The position numbers and the translations under genes were made by a program. From an uncultured Kiritimatiellota bacterium (GTDB taxonomy: Bacteria; Verrucomicrobiota; Kiritimatiellia; RFP12; UBA1067): a DNA stretch of 12,636 nt. This document shows positions 6,190 to 12,634 of the stretch, piece by piece; position 1 is the stretch's first letter, and the number at the start of each line of letters is the position of its first letter. A model generated the notes under the pieces. That model saw only the letters and a list, made by a program, of their open reading frames with translations, ran no database searches and was not told the origin of the DNA. Where the stretch lies: the NCBI GenBank assembly GCA_934675625.1, contig CAKURH010000103.1, forward strand, positions 1-12,636. The letters are read 5' to 3'.

Positions 6190-8111
6190 ACGAAGTCGCG
6201 GACACGACGGGGCTGCGGCTGATTTCGGAAGCCGAGGCCGATCGAGTGGACGGCATCGACGTCGCGTTTATCGAGACGGCGAACGCCGACCTGATGGAAA
6301 TCGCGGCAACGTTCATCGCGAAGGGCATTCCGCTCCACTGCGACAAGCCGTGCGGCGAGGCGATGGAGCCGTTCCGGTCGTTGGTGGAGACGTGCCGCGC
6401 GGCGAACCTGCCGTTCCAGATCGGCTACATGTACCGTGGCAATCCGGCCCTTCAGTTCGCGTGGAAGTTCGTCGCGGACGGCGGCCTCGGCGACGTCGCT
6501 TTTATCGAGGCCGACATGAACCACGACTACGGTGAGCCGAACTACCCCGACTACATCGCCTCGTTCAAGGGCGGCATCCTCTACAACCTCGGCTGCCACC
6601 TCGTGGACATGGTGCTGCCGCTGGTGCGCGGCGAACTGCGCGAGGCGCATCCGTTCCTCGGCGACGCGCCGGGCGATCCCGTCGGCAGCCGCACGGCGGG
6701 CGCGGCGTTCCTGCGCTTCGCGGGGACGGACGTCCTCATCCGCACGTCGTCGCGGATGCCGGGCGGCGCACTCGCGGCCAAATACGGTGCGACGTGGACG
6801 GCGGGAACGGCGACAGCGCAAGCGTCTGTCGCTTCCGTCGCCGAGACAGCGGAAGCCGAAGCGCTGCCGTCCGCGACCGCCGTCTGGTCGGCGGCGGATG
6901 CGGGCGAGGGCACGGTTGCCGCGTGGCCGTCGCGCACGGGTTCGTGGACGTTCACGGCTTCGACTGTCCTCCCGAAGGATTCGACCCCGCCAACCGCGTC
7001 CGTCTTCAACGGACACAAGACCGTCTCGTTCGACGGCGTGTCCAACAGCCTCTTCCTCACGGGCAACACGCCGACACCCGCCGCCAACGCGACGAACCTC
7101 GTCCTCGCGGCGGTCGTGAAGTTCAACGGACGCGGCACGGGCGTTTCGTCGAAGGGCTGGCAGGATTGGACGCCGTTCGTCAGCATGGGGTACGTCGGGA
7201 ACGGCGAGCGCAACTGCTGGGGACTTTCCTTCTCGTCCGTCGGACGGCTTTCCGCCGGTGTGCGCGACGGCTGGAACAATTCGCTGACGGTGCGTTCCGC
7301 CGCGCGTGGACTCGATGATGGCGAACTGCACACCGTCGTGTGGTCGCTCTCGGTGGGCGAGGATGCCGCGCCGCAGGTCCTGCTCGTGGATGGCGAGCGC
7401 ACGGAAGCGGCGGCGATTCCCGTGAAGGCCCTCACCAACAGCCGCATCCTGCTCGGTGCGACGGAATACAACGGCTTCCGCTATCAGGCGATGGAACTCG
7501 CAGAACTGCGCTTCTACCGGAACGTCGCGTTCTCGGCGGCGCAGCTGACCGCGCTTGCCGAGGAGTTGCGCGCGACGTACGGCACGCCCTTCGTGGGGAA
7601 TCGTGCCGACCTCGGACGTGGCGAAACGTGCTTCACCGACCTCGTTCTCGGCGAGAAGGGCGCGGTTGCGGGCCTCGGCGGCACGGATGTCGCGCTGCAT
7701 CCGGGGCAGACGCTGGCGGGTTCGGGCACGGTCGAGGGAACGCTCGTCATCCGGCGCGGTGCGTGTTTCGCGCTTGATGAAATGGGGAACTATCCGAATA
7801 TCCGTCACATTCGCTTTGAGGATGGCGCGATTCTGAAGCTGTCGTCGGCGGGAGACGTGTCATCCGCGAAGCCGCTGACGGTTGCGGGGTCGGTCGAGTT
7901 TCCGAAGGGGACGGTCTACGTGGATGCGTCGGACTGCGGAAGCCGGATGGGAAGAGCCGAACTGCTGACGTGGGGTGGCGACCTGATTGACCGTGGCGTG
8001 TCCTTTGAGATGGCCGGACGCAAGAAGCGGCATTTCGCGGCTACGCTCGCGCCGGAGGCGAAGACGCTGACGGCGACCTTTGCGGGCGGCACGCTCTTCC
8101 TGATTCGCTGA
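6051..8111 (+). CDS. Chimeric ORF: Gfo/Idh/MocA oxidoreductase fused to LamG/autotransporter-like segment, no clear start (probable pseudogene)
   Basis: About 686 codons are open. The first part (6051-6767) is a Gfo/Idh/MocA-family NAD(P)-dependent oxidoreductase, a group that acts on sugars and their derivatives. It shows 'FWGLTHEHAAGKL' at the nucleotide-binding start, 'VAFIETANADL', 'HCDKPCGE' (the EKP motif with Asp, nt 6342-6359) and 'GGILYNLGCHLVDMVLPL'. It stops being homologous after 'RTSSRMPGG', short of the family's usual end. From 6768 it continues in frame as a secreted-protein C-terminus. The initiating Met and a few residues of the oxidoreductase are missing. The first plausible start codon in frame is GTG 6246, without a ribosome binding site, and it would remove the nucleotide-binding segment. 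I expect a non-functional remnant, although no stop interrupts it. A cytoplasmic enzyme joined to an exported domain without a signal peptide makes little functional sense. Confidence 0.72.
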   Translation, partial: RPLRTLFWGLTHEHAAGKLASLRKLSNDFEIVAIVDDRARTAPRHLNEVADTTGLRLISEAEADRVDGIDVAFIETANADLMEIAATFIAKGIPLHCDKPCGEAMEPFRSLVETCRAANLPFQIGYMYRGNPALQFAWKFVADGGLGDVAFIEADMNHDYGEPNYPDYIASFKGGILYNLGCHLVDMVLPLVRGELREAHPFLGDAPGDPVGSRTAGAAFLRFAGTDVLIRTSSRMPGGALAAKYGATWTAGTATAQASVASVAETAEAEALPSATAVWSAADAGEGTVAAWPSRTGSWTFTASTVLPKDSTPPTASVFNGHKTVSFDGVSNSLFLTGNTPTPAANATNLVLAAVVKFNGRGTGVSSKGWQDWTPFVSMGYVGNGERNCWGLSFSSVGRLSAGVRDGWNNSLTVRSAARGLDDGELHTVVWSLSVGEDAAPQVLLVDGERTEAAAIPVKALTNSRILLGATEYNGFRYQAMELAELRFYRNVAFSAAQLTALAEELRATYGTPFVGNRADLGRGETCFTDLVLGEKGAVAGLGGTDVALHPGQTLAGSGTVEGTLVIRRGACFALDEMGNYPNIRHIRFEDGAILKLSSAGDVSSAKPLTVAGSVEFPKGTVYVDASDCGSRMGRAELLTWGGDLIDRGVSFEMAGRKKRHFAATLAPEAKTLTATFAGGTLFLIR
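6768..8111 (+). other. LamG-like and autotransporter-passenger-like segment of the chimeric ORF
   Basis: This 447-residue part has the character of a secreted surface protein and lacks its own N-terminus and signal peptide. About nt 6870-7590 reads as a concanavalin-like LamG domain: 'SFDGVSNSLFLTGN' near the start, 'GELHTVVWSL' in the middle, and the typical end 'AELRFYRNVAFSAAQLTALAEEL'. The rest has autotransporter-type beta-strand repeats such as 'HPGQTLAGSGTVEGTLVIRRG' and ends in 'GGTLFLIR'. It has no LPXTG, PEP-CTERM or outer-membrane barrel. Family calls come from pattern recognition only. The signal-peptide fragment at 12320-12499 could be the start of a protein of a similar class. 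Confidence 0.65.
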
Positions 8112-8154
8112 CGGCGTCGCGTCGGAGACGGGTGATGTACGGTGAGGCCTGCGG

Positions 8155-8292
8155 CGCTTAACGCGGAGGCGGCGGAGATAGGGAGACGCGGAGACCTGCG
8201 TTGCAGAAAGATGGGATTGTCCAGGCTTCAGAATTCGAGAATCCCCTCATGACCTCCGTGTCTCCGTCACTCCGCCATCTCCGTGTTCAGCG
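8155..8292. repeat. D repeat: long imperfect inverted repeat of CGGAG words
   Basis: Two 42-nt arms (8155-8196 and 8251-8292) match at 32 positions around a 54-nt loop. The left arm reads as spaced CGGAG/GGGAG words, the same style as the long inverted repeat in the A/B repeats. It sits between two convergent coding regions (ends at 8111 and 8349), so a transcript from either side would form a long stem and it might act as a bidirectional terminator; no T-run is visible. The gap 8112-8348 holds nothing else that I can support. Confidence 0.7.
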
Positions 8293-8348
8293 AAAGCAAT
8301 CCTGTTGTTGCGGGAGCGGTCGACTATCGTGCAGAGAGGATCATCTTT

Positions 8349-9278
8349 TCATGTGGCCTTCCGCCAGGCCGTGGGCGAGACGCCGACGTGCCGCGCGAAG
8401 AAGTGTGTGAAGACGGCGGGCGACGAGAAGCCGCATTCCGCCGCGAGCCCGTCCACGTGCGCCGATGACGTCCGCAATTTCTTCTTCATGCGGCGGATGC
8501 GCGCCTGGACGATGGCGTCGAACACCGTCCCGCCGTGGACTTGCCGGAAGCGCAGGTCGAGGAGGCGGCGCGACACGCCGACGTGGTGGGCGACGTCCGT
8601 GACGCGCAACGCGCCGGAGGCGTTCGCCTCGATGTAGCCCAGCGCCTGCGCGAGGATGCGCGCGGCGGGCGGGATGATGCGCGTTGACTCGCGCAGGACG
8701 ACGTGCTTGACGGATTTCGGCGAGACGATCTCCCGTCCGTCCCCGTGCCGGATCAGCCGCGCCAGTTCGCGCGCGTCGAGGACGGACTCGGAGATGCGCA
8801 GCGTCTCGACGGGCTTTCCCGTGTCCGCCAGCAGCGACCGGAAGCCCGCCTCCCGGTGGCTGGGGTACTCGAATTCGGGCTGGTCGACGACGCAGAGGTA
8901 GGCGTTGAAGCTGCCGCGCGCGAGGAAGTGCTCGGCGGCGGCGCGACCGATCTGGCGGTCGTCAAGCCGCACGAACGAAATGACGTTTCCGAGCGAGGCC
9001 CTGTCCGGCGGAATGTCGACGAGTACGGTCGGCACGTCGCCGAACCACAGGGCGGCCTTCGCGTCCGACCGGTGCGGCAGGACGGCCAGGATGCCGTCCG
9101 ACGCGGCGCGGTCGGACAGCACGCCTTCAAGTCCCGCACGGTCGTTGTAGAGCTTGATCGACCAGTTCGCCTGCGTGTTGACGAAGCGGAAGACGCCCGT
9201 GAGGTAGTCGCGCTCGGCCGCGCCGAGGTCACGGATGACGACGGAGATCGTCTTGTGCTTGGTGTCCGGCGTTGTCAT
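8349..9278 (-). CDS. XylR-like transcription regulator (LacI-type sensor plus AraC-type HTH), sensor internally shortened
   Basis: A 309-residue regulator with a type 1 periplasmic-binding-like sensor (about 10-195) and a C-terminal AraC-type double HTH (about 205-306, with 'VTDVAHHVGVSRRLLDLRFRQVHG' and 'ECGFSSPAVFTHFFARHVGVSPTAWRK'). XylR-like proteins bind a sugar and activate nearby catabolic genes. Compared with the upstream regulator, about 80 residues are absent: after 'ELARLI' (about 176) the sequence jumps through 'RHGDG' to 'REIVSPKSVKHVVLREST', skipping the stretch with 'AAFDDRA', 'VAVVGVDND' and 'TSVEPDH' of the paralogue. The frame is kept, so the protein could be made, but ligand sensing is doubtful. 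The start at 9278 gives a normal sensor beginning (KTISVVIRDLG) and follows a good promoter by 13 nt. No Shine-Dalgarno is present. Confidence 0.85.
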   Translation of the reverse strand: MTTPDTKHKTISVVIRDLGAAERDYLTGVFRFVNTQANWSIKLYNDRAGLEGVLSDRAASDGILAVLPHRSDAKAALWFGDVPTVLVDIPPDRASLGNVISFVRLDDRQIGRAAAEHFLARGSFNAYLCVVDQPEFEYPSHREAGFRSLLADTGKPVETLRISESVLDARELARLIRHGDGREIVSPKSVKHVVLRESTRIIPPAARILAQALGYIEANASGALRVTDVAHHVGVSRRLLDLRFRQVHGGTVFDAIVQARIRRMKKKLRTSSAHVDGLAAECGFSSPAVFTHFFARHVGVSPTAWRKAT

Positions 9279-9291
9279 GTCGATGCCGCGT

Positions 9292-9320
9292 ATTGTACTA
9301 AAACCCTGTTCCTGCGTCAA
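9292..9320 (-). promoter_or_regulatory. Promoter of the downstream regulator
   Basis: On the minus strand, -35 TTGACG (9320-9315), a 17-nt spacer and -10 TACAAT (9297-9292). The -35 overlaps the TGA stop codon of the upstream regulator (9319-9317). Transcription would start near 9285, leaving a leader of about 7 nt before the ATG at 9278, so the mRNA is nearly leaderless. Confidence 0.65.
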
Positions 9321-10513
9321 CGACGTGGTGATTCTGCGCGGCGCGCTCGCGCGCGGCAGTCGCGCAGCGAGCAGCCGTAGGCGGCCTTGAAGTCCTGGTT
9401 CAGGCGGGAGAACTTCGAGAATGAGCAGTCGGCCGCGATGTTCGCGAGCGTGTCGTTCGTCGCGAGAATCCGCCGCCGCACCTCTTCGAGCCGATAGCGG
9501 AGGATGCAGGCACCGATTGACTCGCCCTGCAGTTCGCGGAAGCGCAGGTCGGCAAGGCTCCGCGACACCTTTAGGTAGGTCGTCACGTCGCGCGGCTTGA
9601 TGGCCTCGGCGGCGTGCGTGCGGATGAAGGCGAGGGCGCGCTGGACGAGCCGTCCGGCGTTCGAGACCGGGTTCGTCGATTCGCGGATCACGATTTCCTT
9701 GACGCCGATGCGGAGATGCGCGGGCGTCTTGGACGGGCTTTTCCCGTTCATCATGTCCGCAAGCCGTTCGGCGGCGAGATAGCCCATCCGGTCGTGGTCG
9801 GGCTCGACGGAGGTAAGCGTCGGCGAGGTGTTGGCGCAGAGCATCTCGTCGTTGTCCACGCCGACGACGGCGACGTCGCGGGGCACGTCGAGGCCGGCCT
9901 CGCGGCAGGCTTCGAGCACCTGGACGGCCCGGTCGTCGAACGCGGCGAAGACGGCGGCGGGCTTCGGCAGACGGGAGAGCCAGTCCGCGAGGTGCGGCAG
10001 GTCGTAGCCCTTGCCGCGCACGCGGTAACGGGCGATGGGGAGGCCGTTGCGTTGCAGTTCGGCGGCAAAGGCATCGCCGCGCAGCTTGCTCCAGGTGTGC
10101 CCCGCGAGGTCGGGCACGAAGCCGTAGGCGCGGTAGAGCCCCTGCGAGAGGACGTGGTGCGCGACGGACTCACCGACGGCTTCGGGCGAGCTGCGGATGT
10201 AGACGAGGTTGCGCGCGCGGCCCTGAAGGACGTCCTCGTCGTAGATGTCGAGCGCGATGGTGGGGATGTCGCTTTTCGCGAGCGCGGTCGCGCCGTCCTT
10301 CGCCGTCGGCAGCGAGTAGACGACGCCGTCGATGCCGCGTTCGGCGAAGGATTCGACGAACGCCTCCGTGAAGTCCTCGCGGATGCGGACGAGCTGGAGT
10401 CGCCAGTCGAGTTCGCGCTCGGCGATGTAGCGGAGAAATCCGCCGAACTTGCGGCGGCCCGGTTCGCCGGCGAGGCGAAAGGCGACGACGATGCGCTTTG
10501 TCTTCTGCTTCAT
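9317..10513 (-). CDS. XylR-like transcription regulator (LacI-type sensor plus AraC-type HTH), full length
   Basis: A 398-residue regulator. The sensor domain (about 5-280) has 'PAAVFAAFDDRAVQVLEACREAG', 'VAVVGVDNDEMLC' and 'LTSVEPDHDRMGYLAAERL', typical of LacI/XylR-type ligand-binding folds. The C-terminus (about 285-390) is an AraC-type DNA-binding domain with two HTH motifs ('PRDVTTYLKVSRSLADLRFREL' and 'IAADCSFSKFSRLNQDFKAAYG'). The usual LacI N-terminal HTH is absent, as expected for this class. The start is set at ATG 10513 rather than the in-frame ATG 10531, because the -10 (10527-10522) overlaps the longer reading. It is followed after 38 nt by the second regulator and is divergent from the GH5-like gene at 10794, its most likely target. 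The ligand is probably a plant or algal saccharide (inference). Confidence 0.92.
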   Translation of the reverse strand: MKQKTKRIVVAFRLAGEPGRRKFGGFLRYIAERELDWRLQLVRIREDFTEAFVESFAERGIDGVVYSLPTAKDGATALAKSDIPTIALDIYDEDVLQGRARNLVYIRSSPEAVGESVAHHVLSQGLYRAYGFVPDLAGHTWSKLRGDAFAAELQRNGLPIARYRVRGKGYDLPHLADWLSRLPKPAAVFAAFDDRAVQVLEACREAGLDVPRDVAVVGVDNDEMLCANTSPTLTSVEPDHDRMGYLAAERLADMMNGKSPSKTPAHLRIGVKEIVIRESTNPVSNAGRLVQRALAFIRTHAAEAIKPRDVTTYLKVSRSLADLRFRELQGESIGACILRYRLEEVRRRILATNDTLANIAADCSFSKFSRLNQDFKAAYGCSLRDCRARARRAESPRR

Positions 10514-10521
10514 TGCGGTGA

Positions 10522-10550
10522 ATTGTATCATACGTCCGTCGCTTGCGCAA
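10522..10550 (-). promoter_or_regulatory. Promoter of the full-length regulator
   Basis: On the minus strand, -35 TTGCGC (10550-10545), a 17-nt spacer and -10 TACAAT (10527-10522), with an overlapping alternative TATGAT (10532-10527). The ATG at 10513 is only 8 nt after TACAAT, so the mRNA would start 0-3 nt before the start codon. No Shine-Dalgarno could fit, which points to a leaderless transcript. Confidence 0.55.
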
Positions 10551-10633
10551 TCCGCCGAAAGCGAATCGGGGGTTAGATGGGAAGGCCTGCATATCCCCCT
10601 GCGAAGCAGCCCGAAGGGGCCGCTAGGCGGGGT

Positions 10634-10673
10634 GCGCTGAACGCGGAGGAAACGGAGATCGGGAGACGCGGAG
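10634..10673. repeat. Half copy of the D repeat (left arm only)
   Basis: GCGCTGAACGCGGAGG and the following CGGAG/GGGAG words closely match the left arm at 8155-8196. Downstream, GCTTCAGAAT (10679-10688) matches the loop of the full element (8225-8234), but no right arm follows. The truncated element lies in the divergent intergenic region between the regulator and the GH5-like gene. Confidence 0.6.
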
Positions 10674-10703
10674 GAGCGAGCTTCAGAATGAATCCATGGC
10701 CGA

Positions 10704-10725
10704 TTTGGCGTGATTGTTGGCCAAA
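10704..10725. promoter_or_regulatory. Candidate operator upstream of the GH5-like gene
   Basis: TTTGGC (10704-10709) and GCCAAA (10720-10725) are inverted arms separated by 10 nt, about one turn of DNA. They contact an 8-bp palindrome TTGGCCAA (10717-10724). The site ends about 6 nt upstream of the -35 position of the GH5-like promoter, where an activator of the AraC/XylR type would bind. Single occurrence, short arms. Confidence 0.35.
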
Positions 10726-10751
10726 ATGGGCTTTCCTTCCGTCGCCGGATT

Positions 10752-10760
10752 TGGTATTAT
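10752..10760 (+). promoter_or_regulatory. Extended -10 promoter of the GH5-like gene
   Basis: TGGTATTAT combines a TG extension with TATTAT (10755-10760); the -35 position (TTTCCT, 10732-10737) is poor. A weak -35 fits an activator-dependent promoter. The predicted transcript has a leader of about 27 nt containing GAGGAG (10781-10786). Confidence 0.55.
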
Positions 10761-10793
10761 TTACGGCATCAACGTGAAACGAGGAGATTGCGG

Positions 10794-12263
10794 ATGTGCT
10801 GTGACGAGAGATCGATTCAAGTTGGACGCCGTGCGTTCATGACGGGAGCCTTGGCGGCTCTCGGTAGCGTGTGCCTTTCCGCCGCAGGCGAGACGGCACG
10901 GCCGCCGGTCTTGCAAATCAGCCCCGTCGATGCGCGCTATCTGGCGGATGCGTCGGGGCGGACGTTCGTGCCGATTGGCTGCAACATCTGCTTCGACCGC
11001 CTGAATGCGGACGGGCGCAATCCGGCGGAAACACGCGCGCGGTTCGCGCGCTGGATGCGTGCCTTTGCGGCGAACGGCGGGAACTTCATGCGCGTCTGGC
11101 TGGGGCACGCCTCGACGGAGATCATGCCCGCGCGTCCGGGCGTGTTCGATGCCGAGGCGGAGAAGACGCTTCGCCAGATTGTCCGCCTCGCGGAAGAATT
11201 GGACATCAAGCTCAAGTTCACGCTGGAGAGCTTTCGCCGCACGATTCCGGACGCCCATGCGGAGGATCCGGGGCGCGTCGACATCTTCACGCGTCCGCTT
11301 TACGCGCCGTTCGCGCAGACGATGGACGACTTCTTCCGCAGCGAGACGTGCGCGCGGATCTACCTGCAGAAGGCGGATCGGCTGAAGGCGCTGGGCTTCG
11401 GCGACTCGCCGGCCGTCGCGGCGTGGGAGCTGTGGAACGAGATCGACGCCGTGTGGCCGAAGGCGGGCGACTACACGCATCGGACGTGGCGTGACGCGAT
11501 TGATCCGTGGACGCGGCGGATGCTGCGGGAGCTGAAGGCGCGCTTTCCCCGGCAGCTCGCGCTGCAGAGCCTCGGCAGCTTCTCGACGCCGGGTGCGTTC
11601 AAGACCTATGACTGGCTGGCGGGATTGGCGGACGTCGACATCCTGCAGGTGCATCGCTATTTCGATTCGGGCGCGCAGCTGGACGTCTGCCGGGGCGAAA
11701 TGGACGTTCTTGCGGCGGACGCGATCCGCGAGATGCGCGACCGTGCGCCGAATCGCCCGGTGATGCTGGCGGAGACGGGCGCGGTCAAGGCCAACCACGC
11801 CGGGCCGAGCGAACGGTATGCGGCGGACGTGCGCGGCGAACTTCTGCACGACGCGCTCTTTGCGCCGTTCTTCGCTGGGTCGTGCGCGTCGGGGCAGCCC
11901 TGGCACTGGGATCACCAGTACATCGACGAGAAGGGTCTTTGGGGTCAGTTCGCGCGCTTCAAAAAGGCGATTGCCGGCGTTGACCCGGCGGCGGAGCATT
12001 TCCGCCCGATCCGCTTCGAGACCCGCCGTCTGCGGTTCAGGTGTCTGCGCGGAAAGGAGAAGACGCTGATCTGGGTGCGCGCGAAGAACGGCGACTTCAA
12101 CACGGTCACGCGCGCGGAGTCGGAGGAGTGGCTCAACGACATCCCCATGCGGTTCTCGGTCTACGATCCGTGGAACGACGTCACGATCCCGGTGACGGAC
12201 GGGCACATCCCCGAATTTCGGCGTGACGTCGTCGTCACGTTCGACACGAAGGACTCTTACTGA
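10794..12263 (+). CDS. Tat-exported GH5-like (clan GH-A) glycoside hydrolase
   Basis: A 489-residue protein. Residues 1-32 form a twin-arginine signal (GRRAFMTGALAALGSVCLSAAG), so a folded enzyme is exported. The body is a clan GH-A (beta/alpha)8 barrel: 'FMRVWLGH' (about 98-105), the acid/base motif WELWNEID with E216, 'VDILQVHRYF' (about 281-290), and the nucleophile strand VMLAETGA with E327, followed by 'GSCASGQPWHWDH' (about 362-374). A small beta domain follows (about 400-489). The layout matches GH5-like endo-glycosidases or mannanases; the substrate cannot be read from the sequence. The start at 10794 follows GAGGAG by 7 nt and exposes the Tat motif; an in-frame ATG at 10710 lies upstream of the promoter. 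It is divergent from the regulator pair, which probably controls it. No damage is visible, unlike its neighbours. Confidence 0.88.
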   Translation: MCCDERSIQVGRRAFMTGALAALGSVCLSAAGETARPPVLQISPVDARYLADASGRTFVPIGCNICFDRLNADGRNPAETRARFARWMRAFAANGGNFMRVWLGHASTEIMPARPGVFDAEAEKTLRQIVRLAEELDIKLKFTLESFRRTIPDAHAEDPGRVDIFTRPLYAPFAQTMDDFFRSETCARIYLQKADRLKALGFGDSPAVAAWELWNEIDAVWPKAGDYTHRTWRDAIDPWTRRMLRELKARFPRQLALQSLGSFSTPGAFKTYDWLAGLADVDILQVHRYFDSGAQLDVCRGEMDVLAADAIREMRDRAPNRPVMLAETGAVKANHAGPSERYAADVRGELLHDALFAPFFAGSCASGQPWHWDHQYIDEKGLWGQFARFKKAIAGVDPAAEHFRPIRFETRRLRFRCLRGKEKTLIWVRAKNGDFNTVTRAESEEWLNDIPMRFSVYDPWNDVTIPVTDGHIPEFRRDVVVTFDTKDSY

Positions 12264-12319
12264 CGCTTAGGTTGTTGCGCATCAGGAATTCTCATCAAGG
12301 AAAACGAAAGGAAGACCGT

Positions 12320-12499
12320 ATGAAGACGTTGTTGACAGGGCTTGTGTTGTCGGTTGCCGCTGGCTTTGGACTGTGCGGCGGCGTCCGTGCCGAGACCTTC
12401 CCGCTGACGCCCGCCGAGGCGGCGAATCCGCTCATTGTCGACGTGGCGGACGAGACCACGTGGACGGCTTGGCTCGCCACCCAGGGGAGTCAACCATAA
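12320..12499 (+). pseudogene. N-terminal fragment of a secreted protein, cut after 59 residues
   Basis: AAAGGAAG (12307-12314) precedes the ATG by 5 nt. Residues 1-25 are a clear signal peptide (MKTLLTGLVLSVAAGFGLCG, cleavage after VRA). The mature part begins 'ETFPLTPAEAANPLIVDVADETTWTAWLAT' and stops at TAA 12497-12499 after 'QGSQP'. The start has the look of the large secreted LamG or autotransporter-like proteins common in this group, so 59 residues is far too short. From about nt 12490 the composition changes from GC-rich coding to mixed, AT-containing sequence, and no continuation is found in the other frames. It lies 56 nt after the GH5-like gene and may be co-transcribed with it. Truncation by insertion, deletion or a mis-join is likely. 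Confidence 0.65.
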
Positions 12500-12513
12500 A
12501 TTTTGATTTTCCA

Positions 12514-12529
12514 CTGCGCGTCAGCGCAG
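12514..12529. repeat. Short hairpin at the break point after the truncated gene
   Basis: CTGCGC (12514-12519) and GCGCAG (12524-12529) form perfect arms around GTCA, 15 nt after the stop of the truncated gene. It is followed by A-rich sequence on the plus strand. It could be the end of an inserted element or a terminator for a minus-strand gene, since the minus-strand sequence after it is TGGAAAATCAAAATTTATGG. Confidence 0.4.
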
Positions 12530-12634
12530 GAAGAAGGTAGCAAAGAGAAAAAGGGGTGAGAGAGCAAAGACAAGCGACACCGCGGCAGCGTGGTGTTGAT
12601 CGGGCTCGTTTCGTTCGAGAACGCTTACGCCGTC
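12521..12634 (-). CDS. Possible C-terminal end of a minus-strand gene entering from the right edge
   Basis: An open minus-strand frame from the window edge ends at TGA (12523-12521), giving 37 codons. It begins 'DGVSVLERNEPDQHHAAA' and ends with a hydrophobic run, 'VSLVFALSPLFLFATFFLR'. The frame is too short to judge and could be chance, but it would explain why the plus-strand coding character ends near 12490. No family is recognisable. Confidence 0.25.
   Translation of the reverse strand, partial: DGVSVLERNEPDQHHAAAVSLVFALSPLFLFATFFLR

Noticed and set aside
4129..7808. Two very long minus-strand open frames opposite the GH50-like and chimeric genes
   Set aside because: GC-rich third positions remove stops on the opposite strand. 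The translations are Arg/Ala-rich low-complexity sequences, while the plus strand shows catalytic motifs and domain signatures.
10761..12206. Long minus-strand open frame opposite the GH5-like gene
   Set aside because: Arg-rich shadow of a gene with a Tat signal and GH-A catalytic motifs.
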